DNA from: Hydnum rufescens UP504
Taxonomy: Eukaryota > Basidiomycota > Agaricomycetes > Cantharellales > Hydnaceae
Length of the DNA: 64,000 nt
Reading direction: 5' to 3'
NCBI GenBank assembly: GCA_014904985.1
Contig: MU128920.1
Span: 197,751 to 261,750, forward strand
Part shown: piece by piece, positions 37,101 to 48,330 of the stretch
How the letters are laid out: each line of letters begins with the position of its first letter
How positions within the stretch are numbered: the first letter of the stretch is position 1
The notes under the pieces: generated by a model
What the model was told of the DNA's origin: nothing
Database searches by the model: none
The model's input: the letters and a program-made list of their open reading frames with translations, nothing else
Position numbers and translations under genes: made by a program

Positions 37101-38240
37101 ATGAAATGATCATTGAGCGACTCAAGGGTATGTGTCGCCACGTAACCGCGATACCTCGGTGAAATTGAATATCTCGTCTTCATTAGTGTACGAAAAGTTC
37201 AATGGCGCGGGCAAGTTCCCAGAACGTATTGTGATGTACAGAGATGGTACAACATTTTCTCCCCCCCACTTTGCTACAATGATGCCGACAACGTGAATTT
37301 TCTCAGGTGTTTCGGAGGGTCAATTCATGACTGTTCTCCGTGAGGAGCTTCCTCAAATCCGTGATGCGTGTCGGCGGGTTTCTCCAGGGTATTCACCGAA
37401 GCTATCGATTGCCATTGCGGGAAAGCGGTACATCCTCCGTTTTAAGTCTGACCAAAAGACCATATTTCTCATATATTCCACCCAGACATCATACAAGATT
37501 TTACCCTGTGGACGATAGTGGAACCGATGTCCGGAACAATGGCAACCCTAAAGCGGGTAAGCTCTACCGTTTCACTTTCTTGACTAGGTCCTGACTATTC
37601 GATCATGAAAGGTACTGTGGTGGATAAAGGGGTGACTGGAGTGTACACCTTCGATTTCTTTCTTCAATCGGTGTGATAGCTTCGTCATCTCCGTGCCGAA
37701 CTACTAATGATGGGACTCATTTTGTATAGCATGGTCTGTCCATACTCCCTTATAATTAGTGACGGATTGCGTCAAACTAATTTTAAATTCAATCCAGCTG
37801 GACTCAAGGGTACCGCCCGCCCAACCATTACACTGTCATTCTTGACGAGTGTGGGTTTACTGCAGTAAGTTGCCACGTTACTGGACATTTGACGTCATCT
37901 AACGTCGAGCACTCCAGGACACATTGCAGCAACTTACCCATGCCCTAAGTCATACCTTCTCCCGTGCCACGCGTGGGGTGAGCCTCGTACCCCCGGCTTA
38001 TTGTGAGTTGGAAATCACTGGAGGGAACGTGTGTGATTTGACCAATAAAATATTTTTACAGATGCTGATCTCGCTTGTGAGCGCGGTCGATGCTATATCC
38101 ACGGCCTTCTCAACGCTACGGATGCTGCGTCTCCCGCAATGGGTAACAGTTCCGATGCCTCTGCCGTATTTGCCGCGGCCCAGAAAATCTGGATGTCAGG
38201 ACCAGGGGCCTTCGTGAAGGAGCGCATGTTTTATATCTGA
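34127..38240 (+). CDS. Argonaute (Ago/QDE-2-like)
   Basis: RNA-guided slicer of the RNAi pathway. The first exons encode an RGG-rich tail (MSYRGGDDRGR, RGGGDRGGGPHRGGYEG). The N domain follows (RPGFGVQGTEIKLRANYFPI), then VNGEPSLHDFD, VKGLRVKT and LGYKKTVLRVAHRTPRQETF (PAZ region), GTSMAVVPGRILPPP (linker 2), and a MID domain with GVSGMRTANAKWQYAYANLP. PIWI has LIGCDVTHPSPG (Asp), RKEMITHLDEMI (Glu at an exon junction), MYRDGVSEGQF (Asp) and PPAYYADLACERGRCYIHG, giving a DEDD tetrad with Asp as fourth residue. It ends FVKERMFYI at 38240. SHAGLKGTARPTHYTV requires the 4-nt exon listed separately. One base is missing in the C run near 37833 (RPT|HYTV) and the frame also shifts near 36888 (ADQQT|TMLIG). 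So the copy is either frame-broken or mis-assembled. Confidence 0.88.
37730..37733 (+). other. 4-nt microexon (CATG) of the Argonaute gene
   Basis: The conserved PIWI peptide FFLQSHAGLKGTARP can only be built if CATG is retained between two introns, 37671-37729 and 37734-37797. CAATCG ends the preceding exon (Q-S), CATG supplies His and the first base of Ala, and CTGGACTC opens the next exon (A-G-L). Both introns have GT..AG ends, and the first has a TACTAAT branch-site-like sequence shortly before its acceptor. Confidence 0.8.
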
Positions 38241-38913
38241 TTGCATCATCCCAAATTATCTTGTGTGCTCAATCTCTTGTAACTGATTACTTGCTTGTGC
38301 TCAGGGTTGTCTACGCTTTCTTGCTTGATCTCATCTTCCCATGTGCCTGTACCATTACTGTTGGTTTCGCTGTCACCGCTTGTTTCCCTGCCGTCGCTTG
38401 TTTCATCGTCCTCTCCTTTGGTATCATGTGTAGCTTGATTGTGGACTGCACTGAATGTCATTCGCTAGCGCCAATCTAGTTTGTTATTGTGTTTAAAGCC
38501 CCAGTCCCGCACATGGCTCGACCATAAGCTATAAGGTTAGTAGGTTCCTCATCTGCGAAATTGGTCAACCAATATATAGGCTTGTAAGGATCTGGCTGGC
38601 TGGTAACGACAGGAATGCGATGCCTTGATTGGGGATTGTTGAAATCCCATGTGATGTAATCGTACAAATGCATGAGGTAGATAAAAGAGAGGAGGAATAC
38701 TTCGGGTTGATCTGTTGGCTAGTGAGCAATAAATGGCCAAGGCGAACAGTGGAATTGTGGTGGTCGGTTTTTTTTCTTCGTGAACAAACAAGGGGAATAA
38801 AATAAAGCAAGAGTTTTCCTCGTACAATACTCAGGTCGCCGTTAGGACGATGGCGTGAAGGCCCTCGAGTCGCTGTTGAAGCGACTCTTTATTTTTCGAA
38901 GGGAGGAATTGGT
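38241..38913. other. 3' intergenic region between Argonaute and MET6
   Basis: The two genes converge here, so this interval holds both 3' ends. No coding sequence was recognised. A CT-rich stretch follows the Argonaute stop. Confidence 0.5.
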
Positions 38914-41598
38914 TTACTTGTAGGTCTCGCGAGCCCAGCGCGCAGCTTCCACAAGATTGCTGAGCGAGGCTGGAGAGAGGTTCAACGTGAGTCATCCCGC
39001 CCAAGACTCGCAAAAAAATATTGGTATCAATCAATTCAACTATACCTTCAGTCTCCTTCCAGGCACGTGTCTTGAGACCGCAATCCGGGTTGACGAAAAG
39101 AAGGTCCTTTCGGATGGGTCCCAGCATCGCGGTGATACGCTCCTTGATCTCTTGTGTCGAAGGGACACGGGGAGAGTGGATATCGTACACACCGGGGCCG
39201 ATCTCGTTCTCGTAGCCGAATGCTTTGAATGAGGTAAGAAGCTTCATGTCGCTCTTGGACGCCTCGATGGAGATAACGTCGGCGTCGAGGCGTTTGATAG
39301 AGGGGAAGATGTCGTTGAAATCCGAGTAGCAGAAGTGGGAGTGTGTCTGGGTGGTGTTCTGGACACCGGACGTCGCAAGCCGGAAGGAGTCGACTGCCCA
39401 GGTGAGGTAGGCGTCCCAGTCCACACGGCGCAGGGGAAGACCTTCGCGGATGGCAGGCTCGTCGACCTGGATGGCGTGGATGCCCGCGGCTTCGAGATCG
39501 AGGACTTCGTCACGGAGGGCCAGGGCGAGTTGCTTGGATTGGATCTCACGCGAGACATCGATGCGGGGGAAGGACCAGTTCAGGATGGTGACGGGCCCAG
39601 TGAGCATGCCCTTCATCTGCTTCTGAGTGAGGCTCTGGGCGTACTTGCTCCATCTAACGGTAATCGGGCCAGGGCGACTGACATCCGAAACGATGATTGG
39701 AGGGCGAACATAACTATGAAGCAAGAAGCAAAATAAATGAGATGCGTGGTCCGAGTCGTTGGTGGGAGGCTCACCGAGATCCGTAGCTTTGGACCCATGC
39801 ATGCTCGGTGAAGGCGAAACCATTTAATTGCTCACCGAAGTATTGCACCATGTCATTGCGCTCAGATTCACCGTGGACAAGTAGGTCCAGACCAATCCTC
39901 TCCTGGAAGCGGACGACGTGCTCGATCTCTTTGGCAATGAATTCCTCGTATTCCGCTTGTGTGAGTTCACCCTTGGTGAATTTGGCACGGGCCTGGCGGA
40001 TCTCCTTGGTTTGCTGAAAGATCGATGATCGAAGGGTGATGGTCAGTGGCGCGTTCTCCAAGAGTGGGGACTGAGATAACTTACAGGGAACGAACCGATC
40101 GTCGTGGTAGGGAACCTGGGCAAGTTGAGATGACCCTCCTGTGCCGCGCGACGAACGATGAAGTCGCTCTTGCGCTTGAAGTGCTCGTCGGTGATGGCTT
40201 GGACGCGTTTTCGGACTGCATCATCAGACGTGGACTCGAACTCGCGTCGCCTGGCGATAGACTCGCGGTTTGCCTCCAATGCATAGGTATGGAAAGCGTC
40301 CGTGGACCCCGAAAGTATAGCGGAGATGATCGCAACCTCGTGCGCCTTTTCCAACGCAAAAGAGAAGAAATCTTTGTGTCTCGCAGACAATTTTTTCTCC
40401 GAGGCGAGCGTCACTGGAGTGTGTAGGAGGGAGGACGAAGTGGCGATGATGACACGGTTAGGACCGATGGACGCGATGGCCTTTTTGCCGAGGTCAATGG
40501 ATGCGGCAAAGTCATTCTTCCAGATGTTGCGTCCGGATACAACTCCGAGGGAGAGGGTGATCGAAGTGTCCTTGATCGCGTCAAGGACGGGTCCAAGCTG
40601 CGCAGGTTCACGGTCGAGGTCGATGTGCAACGCGGCGATGGGAAGTCCAGCAATGAAATTCACATTCGACTCGAGACGACCGAAGTAGGTAGTAAGCACG
40701 ATCTTTGGCGCGACTTTAGCGAGCTCCTTGTATGTCGACGTGAACTGTTGAGCATAGTCGCCGGCAGATTCGAGAACAAGTATGGGTTCGTCGACCTGTA
40801 CCCATTCGACACCAGCTTCTCTTAGTTCAGACAAGAGTTGTTTGTACACGGGGAGGAGCTTGGGAAGAATGTCGATGGGCTGGAAATCAGCTGAGGCCTC
40901 ACGGGCCTTTTTCCCAAGCAGGATGAAGGATAGAGGGCCTAGAATAACAGGGCGGGTTGTGATACCAACCGCCTTGGCTTCTTTGTACTCCTCAAGGGCC
41001 TTGTTTCTCAGCAACTTGGGCTCAGTAGCTTGGGAGAATTCAGGGACGACAAAATGATAGTTTGAATCGAACCTGGTTGGACAGAATGACAATTGGCACG
41101 ATGAGAAATTGAATATCCATACCATTTCTTCATCTCGGACGCCGGGACGTCAACACCGTCCGCCTGTCGCCCTCGCCCCATGGCGAAATAGGTATCAAGA
41201 GCGCTAAGCTGTTGAGTGGGATAACGGGGCGGGATAACGTTGAATGCAGCGGAGTGATCAAGAACATGATCATAGAGAGTGAATTCTCCACTGAAGACAA
41301 ACATTCGAGTTTTTCGTTCAACTCGTGAATGGACGGTCGAGCTGAAAAAGCTAACCTAGGGATGAAATCGACGTGCTGGGCCTTGAGAGACTCCCAGCTC
41401 GCCTTCCTTACGGCAGCAGCGGCCTTGGCGAGCTCATCAGCACTGATTTTACCAGCCCAGTAGGCTTCGACAGCTTTTTTAACTTCACGGTTGCCACCTA
41501 GAATACACCTGATTTTAGATTGCAGCTCTGGGCCACCAAGTCATACAAAATGTGTACGAACCGATGCGCGGGAAACCAAGAACACTCGAAAGGACCAT
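38914..41598 (-). CDS. Cobalamin-independent methionine synthase
   Basis: 5-methyltetrahydropteroyltriglutamate-homocysteine methyltransferase, the last step of methionine synthesis, cytosolic. The start [13 protein letters not shown] is the family N-terminus, followed after an intron by [16 protein letters not shown]. The N-terminal barrel includes [14 protein letters not shown] sequence, [14 protein letters not shown] and [14 protein letters not shown]. The catalytic barrel has [41 protein letters not shown] and [14 protein letters not shown]. The zinc ligands are in [13 protein letters not shown] and [15 protein letters not shown], and [11 protein letters not shown] lies between them. It ends [13 protein letters not shown]. 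Introns are short and all exons join in frame. No frame break was found, unlike many neighbours. Divergent from alpha-tubulin. Very secure by family motifs. Confidence 0.95.
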
Positions 41599-42505
41599 GA
41601 TGGATTGTGACGGCGACTGGGGAAGCAAAAAGGGGATGAAGCGGAACGGCCGCATTCGGCCGTATTTTATAATCTCATACTGTAGGGTTCGCCGTCCAGG
41701 ATGGCACCATTCCACAAAATAAAATAAAATTCAAAGATTGTAGCTGACACGGAAAGAGAAGAGATTATCTACGCCCACGCCTGCAAGGGCGCAAGGCGTG
41801 TTGTGGCCAAATTCCTGCCTGGTCCACTTCGCTGGGTCACTGGATACAATCGATCGGCCTTTTGATTCAGTGCCAGCCAAAAGGCCGCCTTGTGCCCACG
41901 AGGCCGCGTGCCCTAATCAAGGCTCTGAATCCCTAAGTTATATTAGTAAACTGCCACTCGCCAGTGCAGCTCTGGCAATTCCAGGGCTCATGGGTCTCAA
42001 CGTCGACATATTGACATATGAAGCCAAGCTGTGTCTGGTGTGACTGATCACTTTCTTTCAGTTCCACGTCAGGAATTAGTACTGCGCGTGATGGCTAACG
42101 ACTGTTCGGTGGGCTTGGAATTAGCGTTTAGCCTGTTTCTTGATTTTCTTATCATTGGCAGCCTAAAGCATGGTCCTTAATTTGCATGGACGCGTCTTTC
42201 GTTGCCTCCATGTTCCAAGCGAGAAACAATCTTTTACCTATGTGTTGTCTTGAAAAGAGACGATTGAGGAGGGTGTGAGTGCAGTGTGACGGCCCCTCTC
42301 ATTCTTTTGACAGAATGGGACGAGAGTACGCCTGAAATACCCTGTTCCACACCCTGCCTGCATCCGTAAAAGCAGCTCCCTGCTACAGAGGCTCGATTTT
42401 TGAGAAACGCTGTAGCCAGGGGGGTCAGTTCGGAAGCAAAATTCGAAAATCGGGTTTCTTCTCTTCCTTTTCCTCCCTTCTCCATCTTGCCTTCCTCACA
42501 ACGAA
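41599..42505. promoter_or_regulatory. Divergent promoter region between MET6 and alpha-tubulin
   Basis: About 900 bp between start codons of two highly expressed housekeeping genes facing apart. CT-rich tracts precede the tubulin start (near 42455-42500), as is common in fungal housekeeping promoters. No CRISPR, tRNA or coding sequence was seen. Confidence 0.55.
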
Positions 42506-44718
42506 ATGCGTGAAGTTCTCTCTCTTGTGTGTTCTCCCTTAATTGCCGCGTCCCCGACTATTAACCTCTTTTCTTTCCATCACTTCATAGCATGTAAGAT
42601 GTCCCATCACGACGTGTGCCGGCCTGGATAGAACACGGTCTTGACTATTCCCTTCCCTTGGATAATATAGATTGGACAGGCCGGTCTCCAAATTGGAAAC
42701 GCATGTTGTACGACGCGTTTCTTTCTCATCTAGCCATGCCTGTCATGTTTTGCAGACTGATCCCCCATCATCAGGGGAACTCTATACCGTTGAGCATGGC
42801 CTTAACGTGAGTGCATACATGATTTTTGAGGCTCAGTGCGCGCCTTCCTGACGGCTTGGGCCCCAGCCTGAAGGTCGCCTCCTCGAGGGTTCGCCGTCTG
42901 CCAACGATGATGGCTTCTCCACTTTCTTTTCCGAAACCGGCAGCGGAAAGCACGTGCCGCGGTCTCTTTACGTCGACCTCGAGCCCAGTGTCGTGGATGA
43001 GGTCAGGACTGGAAAGTACAGGTCATTATTCCACCCAGAGACCCTCATCTCTGGCAAGGAGGATGCTGCGAACAACTGTATGTCCCACTCATCTTTATTA
43101 CAGAGGGTGTGATATGGTCCCCTGGCCTGATACGATTAACGGGATATCCTCTCCAGACGCTCGTGGTCATTATACTGTTGGTAAAGAACTTATCGATAAT
43201 ATCATGGACAAGGTCCGCCGTCTTGCCGATAACTGCAGCGGGCTACAAGGATTCTTTGTTTTCCACTCTTTCGGTGGTGGAACCGGTAGTGGTCTCGTGC
43301 GTTCTTTCCTCATTCAACTAATTTCAGGATTAGAGATTGAGTAATTTTGTTGCTGTAGGGTGCTCTCCTTTTGGAGCGTCTCTCCGGGGACTATGGGAAA
43401 AAGGCCAAACTTGAGTTCGCCGTGTACCCTGCTCCCAAGATGTCCAGCTCTGTGGTCGAGCCTTACAACTCCATTTTAACTACCCACACTACTCTCGAAC
43501 ACGTTGACTGCTCGTTCATGGTTTGTCACATCCTGTCACCGCAGACCTGGTGCTGACGTGTGCTATTGACGTATTATAGGTTGACAACGAAGCGATTTAC
43601 GATATTTGCAAGAAGAATCTAAACATTACTTCGCCTAGCTTCACCAACTTGAACCGAATCATTGCCCAAGTCGTTTCTAGTATCACCGCATCCCTCCGCT
43701 TCGACGGCAGTCTTAATGTTGATCTCAACGAGTTCCAGACTAACCTTGTGCCGTGAGTGAAGTCTCTGCCCATCATCATTCGAACATCGGATGTCACTCT
43801 GGACGATTGATGGGATTTCTCATTCGTTGTGATCATGTAGTTTCCCTCGCATTCACTTCCCCCTGGCGACTTATGCACCCATCATTTCCGCTGAAAAGGC
43901 CACACACGAACAAAATTCGGTGGCCGAGATGACCTTCTCATGCTTCGAATATGGGAACCAAATGGTTGAGTGGATACATCTTTTCTTGCTCGAGGTAACA
44001 ATACTGAGAGCTCCGACCGCCGTCGCCTCAGGTGAAATGTGATCCTCGTGAAGGGAAATATAGTACGTCTGCCTAACACTCCTGGGGGCGTTGTGTTTCT
44101 AATCGTCTTGGGATTCTCAGTGGCTTGCGCGCTGTTATACCGGGGCGATGTCGTGCCCAAGGATGTCAACGCTGCCGTGACGGTCATCAAGACGAAGCGC
44201 ACGATTCAATTTGTTGATTGGTATGGCCTTGCCCTACATTCTTCTTCCTCGCCGAAGCTCACTGTAAATGTCATGTAGGTGCCCAACCGGATTCAAGCTT
44301 GGGATCTGCAACGAGCCACCAGCTCTCGTTCCGGGCGGTGACCTTGCGCGCGTGTCCCGCAGTTTATGCATGCTGTCCAAGTGCGTTCACTCTGTCTATG
44401 TTCCAACTTATGCTTGTTACCCATGCTTAACTATCTCTGTTTGCAGCACGACAGCCATCGCTGCGCGCTGGAGCCGTCTGGACCACAAATTTGACCTCCT
44501 GTACTCCAAGCGTGCGTTCGTTCATTGGTATGTCGGAGAAGGCATGGAGGAGGTGAGTATCTCGTCCTTGGCCGACCAACTTTCGCATCGCTGACAATGT
44601 CCTTGGTAATCAGGGTGAGTTCTCTGAGGCTCGTGAAGATTTAGCCGCTCTTGAGAAGGATTATGAAGAGGTTGGCGTCGACTCTGCTGACGCTGAGGAG
44701 GAGGGTGCAGAGTATTAG
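42506..44718 (+). CDS. Alpha-tubulin
   Basis: Subunit of the tubulin dimer; binds non-exchangeable GTP. The start MREVLSL joins a single His codon and [12 protein letters not shown] through two introns (see microexon entry). Diagnostic blocks are [75 protein letters not shown] (tubulin signature), [72 protein letters not shown] and [19 protein letters not shown]. It ends in an acidic tail, EEEGAEY, with a terminal Tyr as in detyrosinatable tubulins. [12 protein letters not shown] and the T/S-H context separate it from beta-tubulin. About ten introns, all in frame, no break found. Several positions ([31 protein letters not shown]) are unusual, suggesting a second, more diverged alpha isotype. 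Confidence 0.95.
42591..42593 (+). other. 3-nt microexon (CAT) of the alpha-tubulin gene
   Basis: Exon 1 ends with CTT at 42526 before a GTGTGT donor. Intron 1 ends CTTCATAG at 42590. CAT at 42591-42593 is followed at once by a consensus GTAAGA donor. Intron 2 ends AATATAG at 42670, and ATTGGACAG opens exon 3. Splicing gives [17 protein letters not shown], matching the invariant His of alpha-tubulin (SIHVGQAG). No other in-frame source of this His was found. Confidence 0.78.
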
Positions 44719-46889
44719 GATACCTGGGTTTAATTTTTCCACTACTCTCTCACCCTCATAATAAAAAGGCTCCTTCATATCGCCTGCCTCCTTCATCTCC
44801 TCTCACCTCTATTAACGGCTACTACATTGCATCCCAAGACGCAATACGTGTTTCATGTTATCTCTTCATTCACAAACACCTTTTCACGATAATCTACTGT
44901 CCACCTCCTGAACTTCACTATCCTGGGGACGAGGACACTCCTTTCTGTGTCCTCCAAGCAGCAGCAAGTATGGAAGAATTTGAGAATGTTGCCAATGCAG
45001 GAAACACCCTCTTGGGCACTGCCCACATCCTCCTCAATCACAAGCTGCCAATGCAATGCAGTTAACCGATTTAGGCCGTACAGCTAGACAGAGTGCACAA
45101 CATAGTGTAACTCACCATGGAAGTGTCATATGAACACCATAGCAGCTTGTCGCAACTACCATGTGTCATTAGTGCTCTCCCATTCTCAAAAAGTGAGGCG
45201 GTGTTTGCATTTTAGGCCCTGTTCGGTTTCAACTACACAATTTAAGGGAAAACTAATTGGCCAGTGGGGAGGGCACACATTTGGTTTCAGCGGGACTGCA
45301 GCAAGATGAACTTTTCCCTAACACAAGAAAAATTGAATTTGGAACATGACCACAGTCATACAAGCAAACAAGAGAGAAACAGTGAGGGTGAGGGGGAGAA
45401 TCGAGTGAGAAGCCAGAAAATACAGGTAAATTAAAGAAAAACTCCGAAAAAGGGCAGGCGATGGAGGGAAGCTCGAAAAAGGGCCGGGTGTTCCACCCTA
45501 TGGATATAACCACAGTTAATATGATGTAGGGTTGCGTGAGGGAGGCACATAAAAGGGGGACAGGAAAAGGGGAGAGGCCCGGATGAGGGAAGAAAGACAG
45601 AGAAAGTGGGGAGCCCAAGGGGTGTACCCCTTCAAGGGAATAAATTTTCCCTGGTATGATTAGCAAGGCTAGACAGTAAAGAACCTCGACTGGATCTAGA
45701 ACCCAGATAAGATAAAACACGGGGTCCAACTGTACGTCTATGCAGCAGAGGGCAAACTGCGACCTGGAGGTTTTCAAGAAGAAATGCGGGAGTGAGTCGC
45801 GGCCTGGGTCAACCCGAGGTACCTCGGCTCCGTAGAAGGTGCCCATTCTTGCATTCAACAAGGACTGATCAGTCAGCAGGCAGAGGAAGCATGGCTTCGC
45901 CTTTAGCGAGAGCGGGGTGAGATAAACTCTCGCCCTAACATTGAAAAAACTGGACTCAGAACTCGGCCGTGTACCCCAGAGCAGGCGAATACTGCATGGT
46001 AGGGCCCACTGGAATCGTTTGTCGATGCCTTGGTACCTGAGATCTCAGCACAGTCAGTAATGTGTTTCTTGTACCCATCGTTCTTGAAGCCCCCTGTGAT
46101 GCTGCATTACATGCACCAGAGCCCCTCGTAACGCCCATTCGCGCCTATGCGTATCAAACTCTTGGGCCTGCAATATACGCATCACGGTCGCGGATTATAC
46201 GTGTTATTCGCGTACAAGTACCTGCTCTGCGTAGGAAAGCACGATGTCGGCGCCTCGGCGCCCTCGTTGCCAGTGAGACGATGCTTGTCGCAGCACCTAC
46301 AATAAGGGCCGCCAAAATCGTCAAATCTGAATACAAATTTGGATTATTGCACGCATTCCATTTCGTTTTGTCCGATATTCATCCACCCACCAGCTGCAGT
46401 CTGCGGCACTGTCCGCGTGCCCTGTTTTTCGCCGCGTCGAGAAGCAGATACAAGGGCGGCGGTACCCTCAGACCCCGGATGTGTGAGTTGACTACGACGC
46501 AATACTCTCTGCCAACATTCGGGTCAGGTCGTTGGATACTCCTATGAGAGTAGGACGAGTGCCTGCTATTCGAGCCCGATACTTGATATCTCGAAACAAT
46601 GAGTCATCATATTATCTATGATCCTAGGTTATCGCCTGAACCGGAACCCACATAATGAAGACCCGCCAAACGACCTGAGGCAACAACCCACTACACAAAC
46701 ACATGCTAAACACAAGCCCCAAACGGTAACCCACCGAACAAATACCCCGAAGCCCCACATGTCCCATGAACCAAGAACACCCCAAATGGCCACACCCGCT
46801 GCGGCGGGTGCGGTAATCAAGGTGAGTTTTTTTTTTTCAATGCAATATATACACCATTGTGCAAGAAGAGCAGTGAAAGCTGCCCCCCC
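44719..46889. other. Intergenic, possible repeat remnants
   Basis: No functional gene recognised. A minus-strand frame at 45253-45861 is Pro/Leu/Phe-rich and lacks motifs. A minus-strand fragment near 44853-45056 looks decayed. The plus strand at 46640-46790 is almost pure A/C. Near 46790 a GC-rich near-palindrome CACCCGCTGCGGCGGGTG lies at the edge of the CpG-depleted island. Confidence 0.4.
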
Positions 46890-47686
46890 CGCATGACTTG
46901 TTTGATTGTTATACTAACATCTTATTTATTATTCTAGGATGTTGCTTCCTGCCTGATTAACAACCCCACCCCAATACCACCTTGCAACAACAATGCCACC
47001 AGAGAAATGGAGGTGCCACACACCTGCTGCAGTGGGTGTGTGAGTTGTGTTTTTAATGCACTAGGTCTGCTCAATTCTTCTTAATTCTGCTTGCAAATGA
47101 CCAAAATTTTTTTCTCATCTAAGTTTGGGTCTTTGCCAGACCAAGAAAGTTTGAAAGTTGCTTGGCTGGGTCTAAACTTTCACTGTGTTGTGTGCAATCA
47201 AAACTGTTGCAAACATCAACTCTCACTCTTGTGGATAACTTTTTTGGATCCAGTGACCCCAGAAATACTGGAGTTTATTGGGAAATTTCTTTACTGTCCC
47301 TTTCTACAAGCTTTCACAGGGATTGAGCACTTTATTCATGTTTTCATTGGGGCTTCACAAATATTGTGCTCATTTCTGTTTCACCTAATTTCACCTGGTA
47401 ATTCCTTTTAGAGCACCAAGTGAGAAAAAGTTGAAAAAAAGTGTGCCATTTGCAAGTTCCTTTCACCAGAATTGAGCATGCATCCATTGGACTTAGTGTG
47501 CTGTCTAATACCTGATTGTTTTAAACTATGTTTTAAACAACCTCTTTTTGACTGGGTTAAAAACATGCCTAAAACCTAAGGTCAGACCTTTTGGTGTCTA
47601 AAATACCCTTGGCATTTGCACCAAGTACAGTAGTTGATGTTCTCCCAGTTTCTATTATCATATCCCTTCCTCCCTCCCTATGACAG

Positions 47687-47855
47687 TAGGGTATTGCAGG
47701 GGGTTGGCCAATCCTGCCACTTTTTTTGAAGCTAGCTCTTCAAGGTTTGAGGAGGGGGTCCCAGGCAACCCCTCCTCACTTGAAGAGCTACTAAATTGAA
47801 GAGCATAGTCTTCAAAACAAAGTGGCAGGATTGGCCAACCCCCTGCAATACCCTA
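47687..47855. mobile_element. 169-bp hAT-type MITE with identical 37-bp ends and 8-bp target-site duplication
   Basis: The left end begins TAGGGTATTGCAGGGGGTTG and the right end is its exact complement over 37 bases (left 47687-47723, right 47819-47855). Inner parts are also partly complementary (CTCTTCAA, GAGGAGG). It is flanked by TATGACAG at 47679-47686 and again at 47856-47863. Ends of the form TAGNG plus an 8-bp duplication indicate the hAT superfamily. No coding capacity. Identical arms suggest a recent insertion into the older CpG-depleted DNA. Confidence 0.9.
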
Positions 47856-48240
47856 TATGACAGCATACAAGGCCATGGACAACTTTGATCTCAACAAGGA
47901 ATGTGCACAAGTGAAGATGTATGAGTTTGACATGGAAGATGATGACAAGGTTGATGTACACATACCTCTATTATGAGATTTACTTAGCAGCACCCCAGTT
48001 GAAGGGGCACCATAGGGACTTTGGGAGCATGCAGCTGTAGTACCTAATTGATGCCACCAGAAGGGGGCTCAAGGTCTTTACAGTGGAGGAAGAGATAATA
48101 TTCTAGTGTTCACCTGTATTCATATCCAGTGTGTTTAAAACACTGACCTTACTGGCAATCTAAACCCACCAGAACCTTTTAGACAGCACCCTAATTGGAC
48201 TAAGACCATCTACTAACCAACCTAAATATATTTTTGTTTA

Positions 48241-48330
48241 TATGTCAGAACAAAGCTGGTGCCTGATGAGTTCATGGTCAAATGTTTCCTCTGCAGAGAC
48301 ACCAACTGGGAGTTTGAGTATGGATGCCTA
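48241..48330 (+). pseudogene. Fragment of a trypsin-like family protein
   Basis: The short frame TKLVPDEFMVKCFLCRDTNW-EFEY matches the interior of the same protease-like family as the two fossils further right. It follows KL..DEF..KCF.RRDANWEFEY as I know it from agaricomycete homologues. Sequence on either side does not continue the family. Confidence 0.45.

Noticed and set aside
41055..41090. GGTTCGATTC on the minus strand, like a tRNA B box
   Set aside because: It lies in a MET6 exon coding for FDSNYH, and there is no A box or acceptor stem at the right distance.
38831..41125. Long plus-strand and alternative-frame ORFs across MET6
   Set aside because: They are shadows of the MET6 coding sequence; MET6 motifs occur only in the minus-strand spliced frame.
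42790..42870. Suspected frame break in alpha-tubulin near the fourth intron
   Set aside because: Using the acceptors CATCATCAG (before GGGAACTC) and GGGCCCCAG (before CCTGAAGG) restores a continuous frame, so the gene is intact.
45217..45240. GGCCCTGTTCGGTTT sequence resembling plant Tourist-type MITE ends
   Set aside because: No complementary end or target duplication is visible in the surrounding DNA.
45230..45950. Possible LTR on the minus strand beginning TGTTAGGGCGAGAG
   Set aside because: No matching CA end with a target duplication and no second LTR or retrotransposon coding sequence was found, so the resemblance to an LTR start is not enough.
46640..46800. A/C-rich stretch as a telomere or simple satellite
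   Set aside because: No regular repeat unit is present; it is only strand-asymmetric composition.
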